From an uncultured delta proteobacterium (GTDB taxonomy: Bacteria > Desulfobacterota > Desulfobulbia > Desulfobulbales > Desulfocapsaceae), in the NCBI GenBank assembly GCA_903901335.1, contig CAIUQR010000130.1, positions 1-64,000 of the forward strand: a stretch of DNA of 64,000 nt. Reading direction: 5' to 3'. The position numbers and the translations under genes are program-made. The stretch's first letter is position 1. Each line of letters starts with the position of its first letter. The notes beneath the pieces are model-generated. The model made no database searches. It had not been told where the DNA came from and saw nothing but the letters and a program-made list of their open reading frames with translations. Of this stretch, positions 27,275 to 36,615 are shown piece by piece.

Positions 27275-27669
27275 ATTGTTCCCGATTTGACTGTTGTTCC
27301 GACACGACGGCTCTCTGCACGCTCACCTTGCAAGCTTACCAGATTTTACAGCTTTTGGATAAGGTTGAATTCTTTAAAATCTGCCGCCTCGTTCTGTTTT
27401 ATGGTGTGCTGATCGAAGTGAAATATCCTTTTCCGTCCTCTCCAAGATAATGCGGGAAACATCTTCTATCTGATATTTGATTTTTAGGTTATGATGTTTT
27501 TGGAAGATCGTGACCTTTCCAAAGGCATTCGATCAATACTTCTGAAATATGTTGACCATCGAATGCCCTCGGTTTTGATCATTTAAAAAAACCATCTTTC
27601 CGTAAACCACTCCCAGATGTGTGATTTACAGAAACTGGAAAACAGCTTATTAGGCACAAAGGAATCAAT
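27275..27669. other. Gene-free region between DUF1456 and the HNH gene
   Basis: About 395 bp with no convincing gene. GGCATTCGAT (27524-27533) and ATCGAATGCC (27558-27567) form a perfect 10-bp inverted repeat. The region becomes AT-rich toward the HNH gene. Confidence 0.35.
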
Positions 27670-28260
27670 GTGAGTCGAGAAAATATTCCAAAAAAGATCA
27701 AAGAAGCACTGCTCGACGAGTACGATCATAGATGCGCTATTTGCGGAGGAGATCGTCCGCACCTCCATCATGTTGATGAAAACCCATCGAATAATGATAT
27801 TTATAATTTACTACCCTTGTGCCCAAACTGTCATCTAAGAGATCAGCACAATCCAACTCGCAGAATAGACTTGCAAAAACTAAAGATTTTCAGAATTTAC
27901 AAAGATCCTTCAATCCTAAGGCCTCAATTTCATCCTATATATACAAGGCAACTCTTTCTTGCTGAAATAGAAGTAAGCGATGATCAAATTGAGTTTCTTG
28001 AACAGCAAGTAAAAGAGCTCATTGAATTTATATCTTCGTTTGAAATGGGAGAATTCTATAGTAAGCGAATCCATGAATTGGTCGGCCCAACAAAGAAGCC
28101 GATGATTATCAGATCGCTTACAGGCGGACCGGACCCCAAAGCTGATAAAAGGAGAAAAGAAATCAATCGTGATTACAGGCAGAAGTTATTTGAAAATAAA
28201 GCTGCTGTTTTAGAACTTCTGGTTGAAATGCTTCGTTATCAATCATGGGCAAATGCCTGA
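27670..28260 (+). CDS. HNH endonuclease domain protein
   Basis: A 196-residue protein with an N-terminal zinc-bound HNH nuclease motif: CAIC (C22, C25), HLHHVDENPSNND (catalytic His and Asn) and CPNCH (C51, C54, H55). The C-terminal part (about 90-196) is helical and charged (DDQIEFLEQQVKELIEFISS) with no domain I recognise. The start is GTG at 27670; the overlapping ATG at 27668 runs into a stop at once. The gene is AT-rich and stands alone, which suggests recent acquisition. A DNA-damage or defence role is possible but unproven. Confidence 0.75.
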   Translation: MSRENIPKKIKEALLDEYDHRCAICGGDRPHLHHVDENPSNNDIYNLLPLCPNCHLRDQHNPTRRIDLQKLKIFRIYKDPSILRPQFHPIYTRQLFLAEIEVSDDQIEFLEQQVKELIEFISSFEMGEFYSKRIHELVGPTKKPMIIRSLTGGPDPKADKRRKEINRDYRQKLFENKAAVLELLVEMLRYQSWANA

Positions 28261-28702
28261 CTAGCCAATAAACTTTACAGGAATAAAGCATGTTTTCAAA
28301 GAGGGCAGCGTGTCGGCTGGCAGGTTATTTCACCGTTTTTCAGAAGGCGACAGGCCCTTTTTCCATTGTCAGATTTGAGATTCACAGCAAATCCCCACTT
28401 ATCCATAATTTTAACACCTTACACGCTGAAGTGGATGGTTTTTCTGGGTAAAGGCAAAAATCACATTGTGTCTTCTGAACTCCACTGAATAAGAAAATGG
28501 ATTAAGGAAAGATGTAACAAATTTTCAAACCCACCGCCCAGGAATGTTCAGGAGAAATCGGAGCGGTGAGCACATCGGCAATGATATTATCTATAGGATA
28601 GTTCATATTCCAAGGTTCCGGTTTTCTGACAAGAAAAACGATTAATTATCAAGGAATCTTCGACTTGCTCGAAGCCTTTTTGTATCCAAAGAAAAAACGC
28701 AT
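28261..28702. other. Gene-free region upstream of the RsuA-family gene
   Basis: About 440 bp. I see no ORF with a plausible start and ribosome-binding site, no tRNA and no strong hairpin. Confidence 0.35.
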
Positions 28703-29401
28703 ATGAGATTACAAAGATTTTTATCCAGTGTTGGATTTTGTTCAAAACGTCAGGCAGAAAGTTATATCCGTGCCGGGAAAATCCTGGTTAATGGTGAAAC
28801 GGCAGCAATTGGATACGAGGTTTCGGGAGAGGAAGACATCGTCATAGATGGACAACCGCTGCTCGTCAAAGAATCTCCCCGGAAAAAGGTCCTGGTCTTT
28901 TATAAACCCAAGGGAGTGGAATGCTCTCTTACTTCCTCTGGTGGCGTGAAAACATTGCTGGATTTTGATTTTGGTGCTGATCGCGTCTTTCCTATCGGCC
29001 GCCTGGACAGAGATTCCCATGGCCTGCTCCTTCTCACCAATGATGGAGCGTTGGGAAACAGCTTAGCCAGGCCCAGCCTTGAGCATGAAGAAGAATATGT
29101 AGTGGCGATCAAAGGAGAGGTTACGCCAGGAATACTCGTCAAACTTGCGCAAGGGATATCCCTCGAAAAGAAAAAAACAGTACCCTGCCGTGTCGAACAG
29201 ATTGAAGAGAAGAAGCTCCGATTTATTCTGCATGACGGCCGGAACAGGCAGATCCGAAAGATGTGCGAGGCGGCGGGCCTGCAGGTTGACGATCTTATGC
29301 GGGTCCGAATCGGCAGGATTGTGCTGCAAGAACTCAAGGAAGGGGAGTGGAGAGTTTTAAATGATGCGGAATTCCAGGCATTGAAGAAGGAAAAGGGATA
29401 G
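28703..29401 (+). CDS. RsuA/RluB/RluF-family pseudouridine synthase
   Basis: A 232-residue RNA-modifying enzyme. The N-terminal S4 RNA-binding domain is MRLQRFLSSVGFCSKRQAES to about residue 60. The catalytic domain has GRLDRDSHGLLLLTNDG with the nucleophilic Asp (GRLD) and the C-terminal LHDGRNRQIRKMCEAAG. It isomerises a specific uridine in rRNA (16S for RsuA, 23S for RluB/RluF). The sequence alone does not let me choose between subfamilies. Neighbours give no functional hint. Confidence 0.9.
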   Translation: MRLQRFLSSVGFCSKRQAESYIRAGKILVNGETAAIGYEVSGEEDIVIDGQPLLVKESPRKKVLVFYKPKGVECSLTSSGGVKTLLDFDFGADRVFPIGRLDRDSHGLLLLTNDGALGNSLARPSLEHEEEYVVAIKGEVTPGILVKLAQGISLEKKKTVPCRVEQIEEKKLRFILHDGRNRQIRKMCEAAGLQVDDLMRVRIGRIVLQELKEGEWRVLNDAEFQALKKEKG

Positions 29402-29522
29402 ATTTTATATTGACATCCAGGCGCGGCTCCTTCATACTCCCCTCAGAACAGGCAAGTTCTTGTCAAATAAAAGAAGTTATCGGGCCGACCTGCCGGTCGC
29501 AAGTTTAAAAAAAGAACGTCCT

Positions 29523-31610
29523 ATGCGTTATTTTCTGCTTGGTTTCTTCTTTCGGTGGCAATACGGGTTCCCCGTCCTGCTCATCGTCTGCCTGCTCCTG
29601 ACAGGCCAACAGTCCTGCTGGGCCACGGGGAGCGATGCCCAACCGGACCAGGTCACGGTGACGCTGAAGGCAGTCTTCACGGCGAAGGGCCATTTTTCGA
29701 CCGGGCCCCCCATCACTGCCGATGACGATATAATAATCACCCTCTCCGAGACATCGACCTTTCGCGTCCGTTACGAATGGTATGAACAGAAGGTCGCTAC
29801 GATCGAAAGCAATGAACTGCTCTCCTCGCACCACACAATCACGGTCGCAGGGAAAGGGAAGCTGATCCTGGGAGATGATCTGCCCACGCCGACCTGGACG
29901 TATGCGCCGGACGATAGGCATTCAACTAATTACTGCTCGGTCGGCTTCAACAAAGACAGCATTCATGGAGGCCTTACGCTTCTCAATTTCACCAAAACCG
30001 TGAAAATGATCTGCGCATTGCCCGATGACGGGCTTACCTCGTCCTATCCCATGGCCCCGTCAATAGCGAGTCAGACATTTGGAGACTGCGCCCTCAAACA
30101 TCCGATCGACGAGATGAACAGAAGCGATGTGCATCTGCAGTTCGCCTTCATGTCGGATTCGGGCAATCGGAAGATCACCGATCATTTGAGCCACGAATAC
30201 ACCGATCTCTACGGCCCAGGAAAGCTCACGATCGACTACACTGTAGCCATGGGTCCGCCGGAAGAGCCGAAGGACCCGGAGGTTGAACTCCAGGAGATCG
30301 ACCGGAAATGGCTTCCCGAGGACAACAACTCCTGGACCGCCCATGTTACCGTCAAGGGAGACAAGGATGCCGATGCCTTCCGGTTCACCCTCTACGACGT
30401 GAGCAAGGAGCCCGGCATATACTGCAACAGCCGTTATGACGGCACCGATCCGGACCTGAGTTTTGCGACAAACGCTCAGGGTTGGGATGTCGAGAAGAAA
30501 GGGGAGACGTGGGTAGCCACATCGGCTCAGGGAGGAAGGCAGGCAGACATTACGATCGACAGTCATGACTGGGGCGCCTGGGGGAAGGTGAAGGCCGAAG
30601 CGCAGATTGATGGCAAGTGGCGCCCGGCGAAAGTGTCGGGTGCACGGCTCGACCACGTCCGCATCCCTTACGACGATGATGACGACCACATAGCAGACTC
30701 CTGGCAGGAGGATCACGCGAAGGGCAAGTCGGCAAAGGATGACAGCGGGAAGGAACCCGCAGACCAGGCCTCCGATGGCGACAGTATTTCCGTGTATGAG
30801 GCATACCGGGGTTTCACCGTTCTGGACGGTACGGGCGGCAAGAGCCACAAGAGGCTGGATCCCCGCCGGAAAGTCCTGTTCTACGTCGACCAGGGGAATA
30901 TCCTCGACACGGGCATCTGGGAGAAAGCAAGCGGCATCACAGGGTATCGCCTGGGTCCGGACATGATTAAAGGAGGCGAAGGCGATGACCGCCGAATCGT
31001 CAACTTTAGAAAGGGTTACGCTCACGCAGGCGATAAATACTGCGTCGATCTTGAGAGTGTCCCCGGTCTGGTGGAAAAAGTTCAGTATAAGGATAAGCCG
31101 ATTGGCAATATACTGCTTAACGGCTACGTTGACCAACAGGGAGATTCCCCTAAAGGCGCCGTTGTCTGTCGTGTTTTTCCCGATCGACTTGTCGCCTTTA
31201 TCGATCGTCTTCCCGGCCTTCTGTCCGAAAGCCTCAACGATCCCGCATCGGAAAAGGGCGTGGCGCTCCAGAATGCCGGGGTGACCCCGGCAATGGCCCA
31301 GGCTGCATTGCAGGATCTGCAGAATCCGGCTGTCCGTTCGCAGTTAGCACGGCAGATAATTAGTATGACGGCGCTCCACGAGATGGGCCACGCCTGTGGC
31401 ATAACGGGACACCGTGACGCCGAAGGCAAGGAGTGGGCGGATGGAGACCCGAAGTGCCCTATGAAATATATGGATTATGTCGATAATCGTTACCTGGCTG
31501 TCTACCAGGTCCTCTTCGGCCTGAATGCTGCCTTGCCGAACCAGTTCGAGAAGTTCTGCAATACCGAGCCATATAATTGCCGGAGGCAACTGAAGGTGAA
31601 GGATGAGTAG
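29523..31610 (+). CDS. Secreted metzincin-like zinc metalloprotease, uncharacterised
   Basis: A 695-residue protein with a hydrophobic signal segment near residues 14-28 and likely cleavage after SCWA. Near the C-terminus is HEMGHACGITGH (H619, E620, H623), a zinc-protease motif, followed by CPMKYMDY, which resembles a Met-turn. The third His is one residue later than in the usual HExxHxxGxxH. An Asp-rich stretch (PYDDDDDHIADSWQEDHAKG, then QASDGDSISVYEAY) looks like a calcium-binding thrombospondin-3/dockerin-type loop. The N-terminal half has no domain I recognise. ATG 29523 was chosen because it starts the signal peptide. It is probably periplasmic or extracellular. Confidence 0.7.
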   Translation: MRYFLLGFFFRWQYGFPVLLIVCLLLTGQQSCWATGSDAQPDQVTVTLKAVFTAKGHFSTGPPITADDDIIITLSETSTFRVRYEWYEQKVATIESNELLSSHHTITVAGKGKLILGDDLPTPTWTYAPDDRHSTNYCSVGFNKDSIHGGLTLLNFTKTVKMICALPDDGLTSSYPMAPSIASQTFGDCALKHPIDEMNRSDVHLQFAFMSDSGNRKITDHLSHEYTDLYGPGKLTIDYTVAMGPPEEPKDPEVELQEIDRKWLPEDNNSWTAHVTVKGDKDADAFRFTLYDVSKEPGIYCNSRYDGTDPDLSFATNAQGWDVEKKGETWVATSAQGGRQADITIDSHDWGAWGKVKAEAQIDGKWRPAKVSGARLDHVRIPYDDDDDHIADSWQEDHAKGKSAKDDSGKEPADQASDGDSISVYEAYRGFTVLDGTGGKSHKRLDPRRKVLFYVDQGNILDTGIWEKASGITGYRLGPDMIKGGEGDDRRIVNFRKGYAHAGDKYCVDLESVPGLVEKVQYKDKPIGNILLNGYVDQQGDSPKGAVVCRVFPDRLVAFIDRLPGLLSESLNDPASEKGVALQNAGVTPAMAQAALQDLQNPAVRSQLARQIISMTALHEMGHACGITGHRDAEGKEWADGDPKCPMKYMDYVDNRYLAVYQVLFGLNAALPNQFEKFCNTEPYNCRRQLKVKDE

Positions 31611-31631
31611 CCTCCACCATTACGGATAAGC

Positions 31632-32189
31632 TCAAGGTTCCTCATATCTGAAACAACCGACGACATGATCGTTTACCATGCCGACGGCCTGCATGAATGC
31701 ATAACAAATTGTTGCCCCGATGAACTTGAACCCTCTCTTCCGCAAATCTTTACTCATGACCTCCGACTCAGGAGTGCTTGAGGGAATATCAGCCATCTTT
31801 TCCCACGAGTTCCGGAGAGGTCTTCCATTCACAAACTGCCATATATAATGGTCAAAGCTTCCTGATTGTTCCTGTACCTTTAGAAAGGCTCTGGCGTTAG
31901 TGATGGCCGCGTTAATTTTGAGCCTGTTTCTTATAATCTCGGGATTAGAGAGCAATCGGGAAATATCATCCTCGGAGTATCGGGAGATCTTCCCGGCATC
32001 AAAATTGTCAAACGCTTTTCTATAACCTTCCCGCTTTTTAAGAATGGTGGACCAGCTCAGTCCGGCCTGCGCGCCTTCTAAAACCAGGAACTCGAACAGG
32101 CTTCTGTCGTCGTGAATTGCCACGCCCCATTCATTATCGTGATAGGACTGCTCCAACTCGCTCCTGTCGGCCCACTCACAACGTTTCAT
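31632..32189 (-). CDS. tag: DNA-3-methyladenine glycosylase I
   Basis: Tag removes 3-methyladenine from alkylated DNA in base excision repair. The 185-residue protein starts MKRCEWADRSELEQSYHDNE, containing the zinc ligands C4 and H17. The other two zinc ligands lie in VNDHVVGCFR near the C-terminus. EGAQAGLSWSTILKKRE is the typical helix-hairpin-helix region. The length is standard. It is convergent with the metalloprotease gene. Confidence 0.95.
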   Translation of the reverse strand: MKRCEWADRSELEQSYHDNEWGVAIHDDRSLFEFLVLEGAQAGLSWSTILKKREGYRKAFDNFDAGKISRYSEDDISRLLSNPEIIRNRLKINAAITNARAFLKVQEQSGSFDHYIWQFVNGRPLRNSWEKMADIPSSTPESEVMSKDLRKRGFKFIGATICYAFMQAVGMVNDHVVGCFRYEEP

Positions 32190-32239
32190 AGGTAAACCTC
32201 ACTTGTTTCATTAGATGTATAAAGTGATGGAGCGTGAAG

Positions 32240-34012
32240 TCAGACCAGCGTCAGCAAGGTCTCGAACTGCTCAATCGGCACCGGTTTGCCGAACAGGTAG
32301 CCCTGAAAAATCTCACACCCCTTTTTTTTCAGGAGATTCTTCTGTGCTTCCGTTTCTACACCCTCAGCGATGACATCCAGATTCAGGCTCCGGGCCATGG
32401 CGATGATGGTGCGCACAATAGCCTTATCGCTGTTATTGTCGACCAGGTTGCGGACAAACGATCGGTCGATCTTAAGCTGATCGAGAGGAAGTTGTTTGAG
32501 ATATTGCAAAGATGAATAGCCCTTGCCGAAGTCATCCAGTGAAAACCTGACACCAATTTCGTTGAGTGTCTTCATGGCCGCAACAATATCGTTGACGTTA
32601 TCCAACAGCATGCCCTCGGTCAGTTCCAGCTTAAGTAGACCAGGGTTGACGGCATGGCGTTGCAGAACGGCTTTCACTTGCCCGACGAAATCGGTCTGGC
32701 GAAATTGTTTGGCGCTGATGTTCACCGAAAGGATAAGGTGACGGGTGAGGGGATTTTCTCGCCAGGCCTTGAGCTGGGAGCAAGCCGTCTCAAGCACCCA
32801 TTGTCCAATAGGCTGGATCAACCCGGTTTCTTCCGCCAGCGGTATAAACTGGGAAGGAAGAATCAGGCCGTGTTCGGGGTGTATCCAGCGGATCAGCCCC
32901 TCAGCTCCAACGGGTTGGAACAAACCATCGACCTTGATTTGATAAAACAACTGAAACTCGTTGCGATCTATCGCCTTGCGCAGTCCGGCTTCAAGAGATG
33001 TGCGTACATCGATGGCTGTCTGCATCTGCGGATCGAAAAACCGCAAGGCATTGCGCCCTGCCTTCTTCGCTTGATACATGGCAATGTCGGTTTGCTTGAG
33101 CAGTTCTTCGACCGTCTGCGAGTCTCGATTGAAAAGAGTGGCGCCGATGCTGGAAGAACAGTGATATTCATACGAGTCCAGATGGTAAGGCTGGTCGAGA
33201 GTTTCCCGTATTTTCTCGCCGACAGCCTCTGTTTGAGCCGCCGCTTCCAGGGGGGCTTTGCTCAGGTGTTCCAGCATCACCACGAATTCGTCGCCGCCGA
33301 TACGGGCGATGGTATCGCTCTCGCGTACGCAGGACTCCAAACGTTTAGCCGCCTGCTGCAACATCAAATCACCCTTGTCGTGGCCCAGAGTATCGTTGAG
33401 GGTCTTGAAATTATCAATGTCAATGAAGAGCAGCGCCCCGGCCTGGCCGGTCCGCATTCTCGACACCAATGCTTGCTGCAATCTCTCCAGAAGAAGCCGT
33501 CGATTCGGCAACCTGGTGAGCGGATCGCTGGTCGAGAGCGATTGCAACGCGATGTTCATTCTCTCGAGCTGTTCGTTCTGCAGGGCGAGTTTAAGGTTGA
33601 TGAGCCTGAGTTCGTCTTCCCGGCATTTTCTGTCGTTGATATTGAATGACACGCCAATAAATCGCTTGGCGTGATGGGCGTCGTTGCTCTTCATGATCTT
33701 GCCGTAGTTGGCGTACCAGACCCAGGAACCGTTTTTGGCAAGCAACCTGAATTCGCTGCGGTATTGCGGCGTTGCTCCGGTCAGATGCTCGTTGATCGCC
33801 GCCCTGATCGCCGGGATATCGTCCGGATGAACGATGGAGAACATGTCCTCCATGAAGGCAAAGCTTTCCTTTTCGTTATAACCAAGCTCGGCAAAGGTTT
33901 TCAGCGCCTTGCGGGTTACCTCGCCCGAAACCAGATCGTTTTCCCAAAGATCGAGCCCGGCTGCTTCCAAAGCCAGCTCCAGGCGATCCTTGTTGTAATC
34001 CTCTTCGCTCAT
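32240..34012 (-). CDS. PAS-GGDEF-EAL cyclic-di-GMP regulator
   Basis: A 590-residue cytoplasmic signalling protein. The N-terminal PAS/PAC region is about residues 10-130 (FSIVHPDDIPAIRAAINEHL). The diguanylate cyclase domain has an intact RIGGDEFVVML near residue 240. The C-terminal phosphodiesterase domain has EGLIRW in place of EALxR (near 369), plus KLELTEG, DDFGKGYSSL, KIDRSFV and IAEGVET. EGL is a common active variant, so both activities are possible. ATG 34012 has GGGAG at 8-base spacing and lies 22 bp after the DUF917 stop, so the two genes are probably co-transcribed. Confidence 0.92.
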   Translation of the reverse strand: MSEEDYNKDRLELALEAAGLDLWENDLVSGEVTRKALKTFAELGYNEKESFAFMEDMFSIVHPDDIPAIRAAINEHLTGATPQYRSEFRLLAKNGSWVWYANYGKIMKSNDAHHAKRFIGVSFNINDRKCREDELRLINLKLALQNEQLERMNIALQSLSTSDPLTRLPNRRLLLERLQQALVSRMRTGQAGALLFIDIDNFKTLNDTLGHDKGDLMLQQAAKRLESCVRESDTIARIGGDEFVVMLEHLSKAPLEAAAQTEAVGEKIRETLDQPYHLDSYEYHCSSSIGATLFNRDSQTVEELLKQTDIAMYQAKKAGRNALRFFDPQMQTAIDVRTSLEAGLRKAIDRNEFQLFYQIKVDGLFQPVGAEGLIRWIHPEHGLILPSQFIPLAEETGLIQPIGQWVLETACSQLKAWRENPLTRHLILSVNISAKQFRQTDFVGQVKAVLQRHAVNPGLLKLELTEGMLLDNVNDIVAAMKTLNEIGVRFSLDDFGKGYSSLQYLKQLPLDQLKIDRSFVRNLVDNNSDKAIVRTIIAMARSLNLDVIAEGVETEAQKNLLKKKGCEIFQGYLFGKPVPIEQFETLLTLV

Positions 34013-34034
34013 CGTCGCATCTCCCGAACCCGTT

Positions 34035-35222
34035 TCAACCGGAATACGGGAGGGCACCGGCATATCCGATACTCTGCAACAAACCGGCGAACGATGCTAC
34101 AACACCGGTCGCTTTGGAGAGTCCCGGTGCCGCCTCGACCTTGATGACACTGACGGTACGTCCAGTGCTCTTGCCTGTGCCCGGATCGAAATACCCTGCC
34201 AGATCATCGGTCGCATTGGAGAAACCACGACCATTGCTTTCGGAGTAGTAGCAGATTGAATCCGGTGCGATGATATCGGGCACGCTGCTCAGGCTCGAAT
34301 ACATGATCAGACTTTCGTTCAGGTTATAGATGGAGTGCGTTTCCGTGCTGCTGTTCTGATCGGGAGAGTTGTCCAGGCGGATGATGCCGGTGTCGAGAGA
34401 GCCGCTGGTCGTCGATTGCGTGACCGCCGTGATGTAGAAGTTGGTGACGACGGGCGTCGCCGCTCGTCCGGTAAGGTTCGCGATCCGTTGCGCGACTTGA
34501 GCCGTTGCAGGAGGCATTGCCGACGTTAGCAGGAACTGGCCAAGGGCCCAGGTTTGACTGAGTGTTCCGGCAAGGTAGTTGCCGGTCAAGGCAAAACCAT
34601 TGCCCGGGTTGGATGGCCACAGCGCAATCCCCGAAAAACTCCCGAAGGCAGACACTATGCCGCCGGCCAGTGATTCAATCAGCGCCGCAGTCTTTGCATT
34701 CAAGGTGGCCGACTGCATTGTCGCTGGCGGTTTAGTGTCGTTGGCCAGCGAGCAGGGGCTCGCTGCAAGCGATGCGCTGCCGCCATAGGTGGTTTGGGGC
34801 AGTTCCGGCACGGCTCGCCCAGCACCGTCGCCATCGACAACCCATTGAATGGCATTGCCGGATTGAGCCGCCGCGAGGAGAGGGACAATCGAGTTGATCG
34901 CCCCTATTTCAACCGGAATGACGCATCCGAGCGTGGCACCCGTCGCCTGCTCAAAGGTGCTGACGGTATTGGCGATGGAGTTTTCCACCTCGGCCAGTGT
35001 CATGCAGTCGGCGGCATCCGGCGAACCCATCAGAGCCAGAACGCAGCAGTTTGTCATACCATCGTAATCCCGTACCGGAACGGTGCCTTTCCAGCCGGTG
35101 TCCGCCAGCTCCCGGAGTACGTTTACGGCGTCGCAATAGCTGCCGCCCCCGCCGCTGGCGAGGATTGCGGCACCCGCGGCAATGTATTGAAAATCGGTTA
35201 TTCCATACTCATGAATGGCCAC
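34035..35222 (-). CDS. DUF917 family protein (S-methyl thiohydantoin desulfurase-like)
   Basis: A 395-residue protein with the DUF917 hallmarks: IAAGAAILASGGGGSYCDA at the start, PVEIGAINSIVPLLAAAQ, and VVDGDGAGRAVPELPQTTYG. Some members of this family are linked to hydantoin metabolism, but the substrate here is unknown. The Ser/Thr-rich middle (TQSTTSGSLDTG; DQNSSTETHS) looks more loosely conserved. It is immediately upstream of the GGDEF-EAL gene on the same strand. Confidence 0.8.
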   Translation of the reverse strand: MAIHEYGITDFQYIAAGAAILASGGGGSYCDAVNVLRELADTGWKGTVPVRDYDGMTNCCVLALMGSPDAADCMTLAEVENSIANTVSTFEQATGATLGCVIPVEIGAINSIVPLLAAAQSGNAIQWVVDGDGAGRAVPELPQTTYGGSASLAASPCSLANDTKPPATMQSATLNAKTAALIESLAGGIVSAFGSFSGIALWPSNPGNGFALTGNYLAGTLSQTWALGQFLLTSAMPPATAQVAQRIANLTGRAATPVVTNFYITAVTQSTTSGSLDTGIIRLDNSPDQNSSTETHSIYNLNESLIMYSSLSSVPDIIAPDSICYYSESNGRGFSNATDDLAGYFDPGTGKSTGRTVSVIKVEAAPGLSKATGVVASFAGLLQSIGYAGALPYSG

Positions 35223-35472
35223 GGTTTACCCTTCCTGGTGAGGTGATAAATAATTCTTTTTTTTCGCACACACATCAAGGGTCGCCCATAAAAAGGCCAC
35301 TTGTCAATGAATAAAATCCCCCTTCAAGAAAAAACGCAACTTTTCCTTACAAGGATTCGCTACCCGGAGACTGAGGGCAGCTTTCCGGGGGAGGGCTTCA
35401 CACCCGCTGGATTACACGGCCTTGCCCGGCCGCACAAACGATTTGCCTTCCATTTACGTGGGTTATACCGTC

Positions 35473-36099
35473 TCATAGCTTGGGAATATGGAATCGGCTG
35501 ATCATCAGCGAGCCTGAAACTGCGAACATAAGAACAAGTGGATGGAGTTTGAATCCGACAAAAGTGATCTCATGGAACCACAGGTTCTGGCCTACTGCGC
35601 CGGACCATGCCGCCAACGCGAGGACACCGACCAGGAGGATCGAAGACGGTATTGGTGTTCCTTCAAAGTACTTCACTTTGCCGGTTCCCTGGGACAGTGT
35701 CTCTGCAGTGACGTTGTACCGGGCAAGGCGTGAAACGCCGCAGGCGACGAAGTAAGCCAGGACGACGCGGTCATAGAGACCCTGCATTCCACAACCATAG
35801 CCGATGATTGCGGGGGCTACTCCGAAGGAGATGACATCAGCAAGCGAGTCGAGTTCTCGACCCAGTATCGACGATTTCTGCCTCCATCGGGCAATGCGGC
35901 CGTCCAGGATGTCGAATATCAGTGCAGCTACAACGAGGCTGCACGCGAAATAGACGTGTATGGCCTCATGCTGTTGGAGATACGTCATGCTGGAGAAGAT
36001 TGCACCTGTGCCCGAGACAGCGTTTGCGAGGGTGAACCAGTCTGCCAAATGGAACTCTCGAATCATCGAGAACGGCTTTTTTGGGGTACTTGTCGTCAT
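35473..36099 (-). CDS. pssA: CDP-alcohol phosphatidyltransferase, probable phosphatidylserine synthase
   Basis: A 208-residue membrane enzyme. The CDP-alcohol phosphatidyltransferase signature D-G-x2-A-R-x8-G-x3-D-x3-D is seen in DILDGRIARWRQKSS, then GRELDSLADV. The following VISFGVAPAIIGYG and VACGVSRLARYNV match phosphatidylserine synthases. The enzyme would transfer a phosphatidyl group from CDP-diacylglycerol to serine. ATG 36099 has AAAGG upstream. A longer frame back to 36288 adds an unrelated basic stretch and was rejected. Confidence 0.88.
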   Translation of the reverse strand: MTTSTPKKPFSMIREFHLADWFTLANAVSGTGAIFSSMTYLQQHEAIHVYFACSLVVAALIFDILDGRIARWRQKSSILGRELDSLADVISFGVAPAIIGYGCGMQGLYDRVVLAYFVACGVSRLARYNVTAETLSQGTGKVKYFEGTPIPSSILLVGVLALAAWSGAVGQNLWFHEITFVGFKLHPLVLMFAVSGSLMISRFHIPKL

Positions 36100-36335
36100 T
36101 GAATGTGCCTTTTGCGTTGTGCGTCGAGTGAGCGGATTCCGACCGCTGCCTCGACGACGAAGGAAGGAGAGCTGACTCAGTTTGTATGAACAAGGTTTTG
36201 TCAATTTTAAGTGGAATCTCTGCTTGTTTTTATGTATGTCGCTTACTTGCCGATGGGCAGAGAAGCAACCATCGGGGAAGAGGACCATGTTGCATGATCC
36301 TTCTGCTTTTACACACCGGGCACCGAAGGTTGCAC

Positions 36336-36615
36336 TTATTTTCTTTCATTGGCTTTTTTATAGACCAGATTTTTGTCTCTTTTCCCGATTGCAATTACCA
36401 AAACATAGATTTCTTCCTCGATTACTTCATAAACAAGACGGTAACCACTGGCTCTGAGTTTTATTTTGTAATGGTTTTCAAAACCTGAAAGTTGACAACT
36501 GGGCACATGTGGAGACTCAAGACGTTCTTTTAACTTTTTCTTGAGTCTGAAGAGTATGGTCGAGCTTCTTCCATTCCTTAAGGGCTGTAGGGAGAAACTT
36601 TAACTTATAGCTCAT
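36336..36615 (-). pseudogene. RelE-family toxin gene, frameshifted
   Basis: From ATG 36615 the frame reads MSYKLKFLPTALKEWKKLDH, a RelE toxin N-terminus, then meets a stop at codon 34. In the next frame the protein continues KKKLKERLESPHVPSCQLSG and then YKIKLRASGYRLVYEV to a stop at 36336, which is the rest of a RelE toxin. The frame changes in the A-rich tract at about 36533-36545 (a 2-base loss or 1-base gain). The start overlaps the antitoxin stop by 11 bp, the normal antitoxin-toxin order. A sequencing error or programmed +1 shift is possible. Confidence 0.85.

Noticed and set aside
30060-31136. 358-codon minus-strand open frame
   Set aside because: Antisense to the secreted metalloprotease gene, with no ribosome-binding site or recognisable domain.
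32654-33649. 331-codon plus-strand open frame
   Set aside because: Antisense to the GGDEF-EAL gene, whose motifs prove the coding strand.
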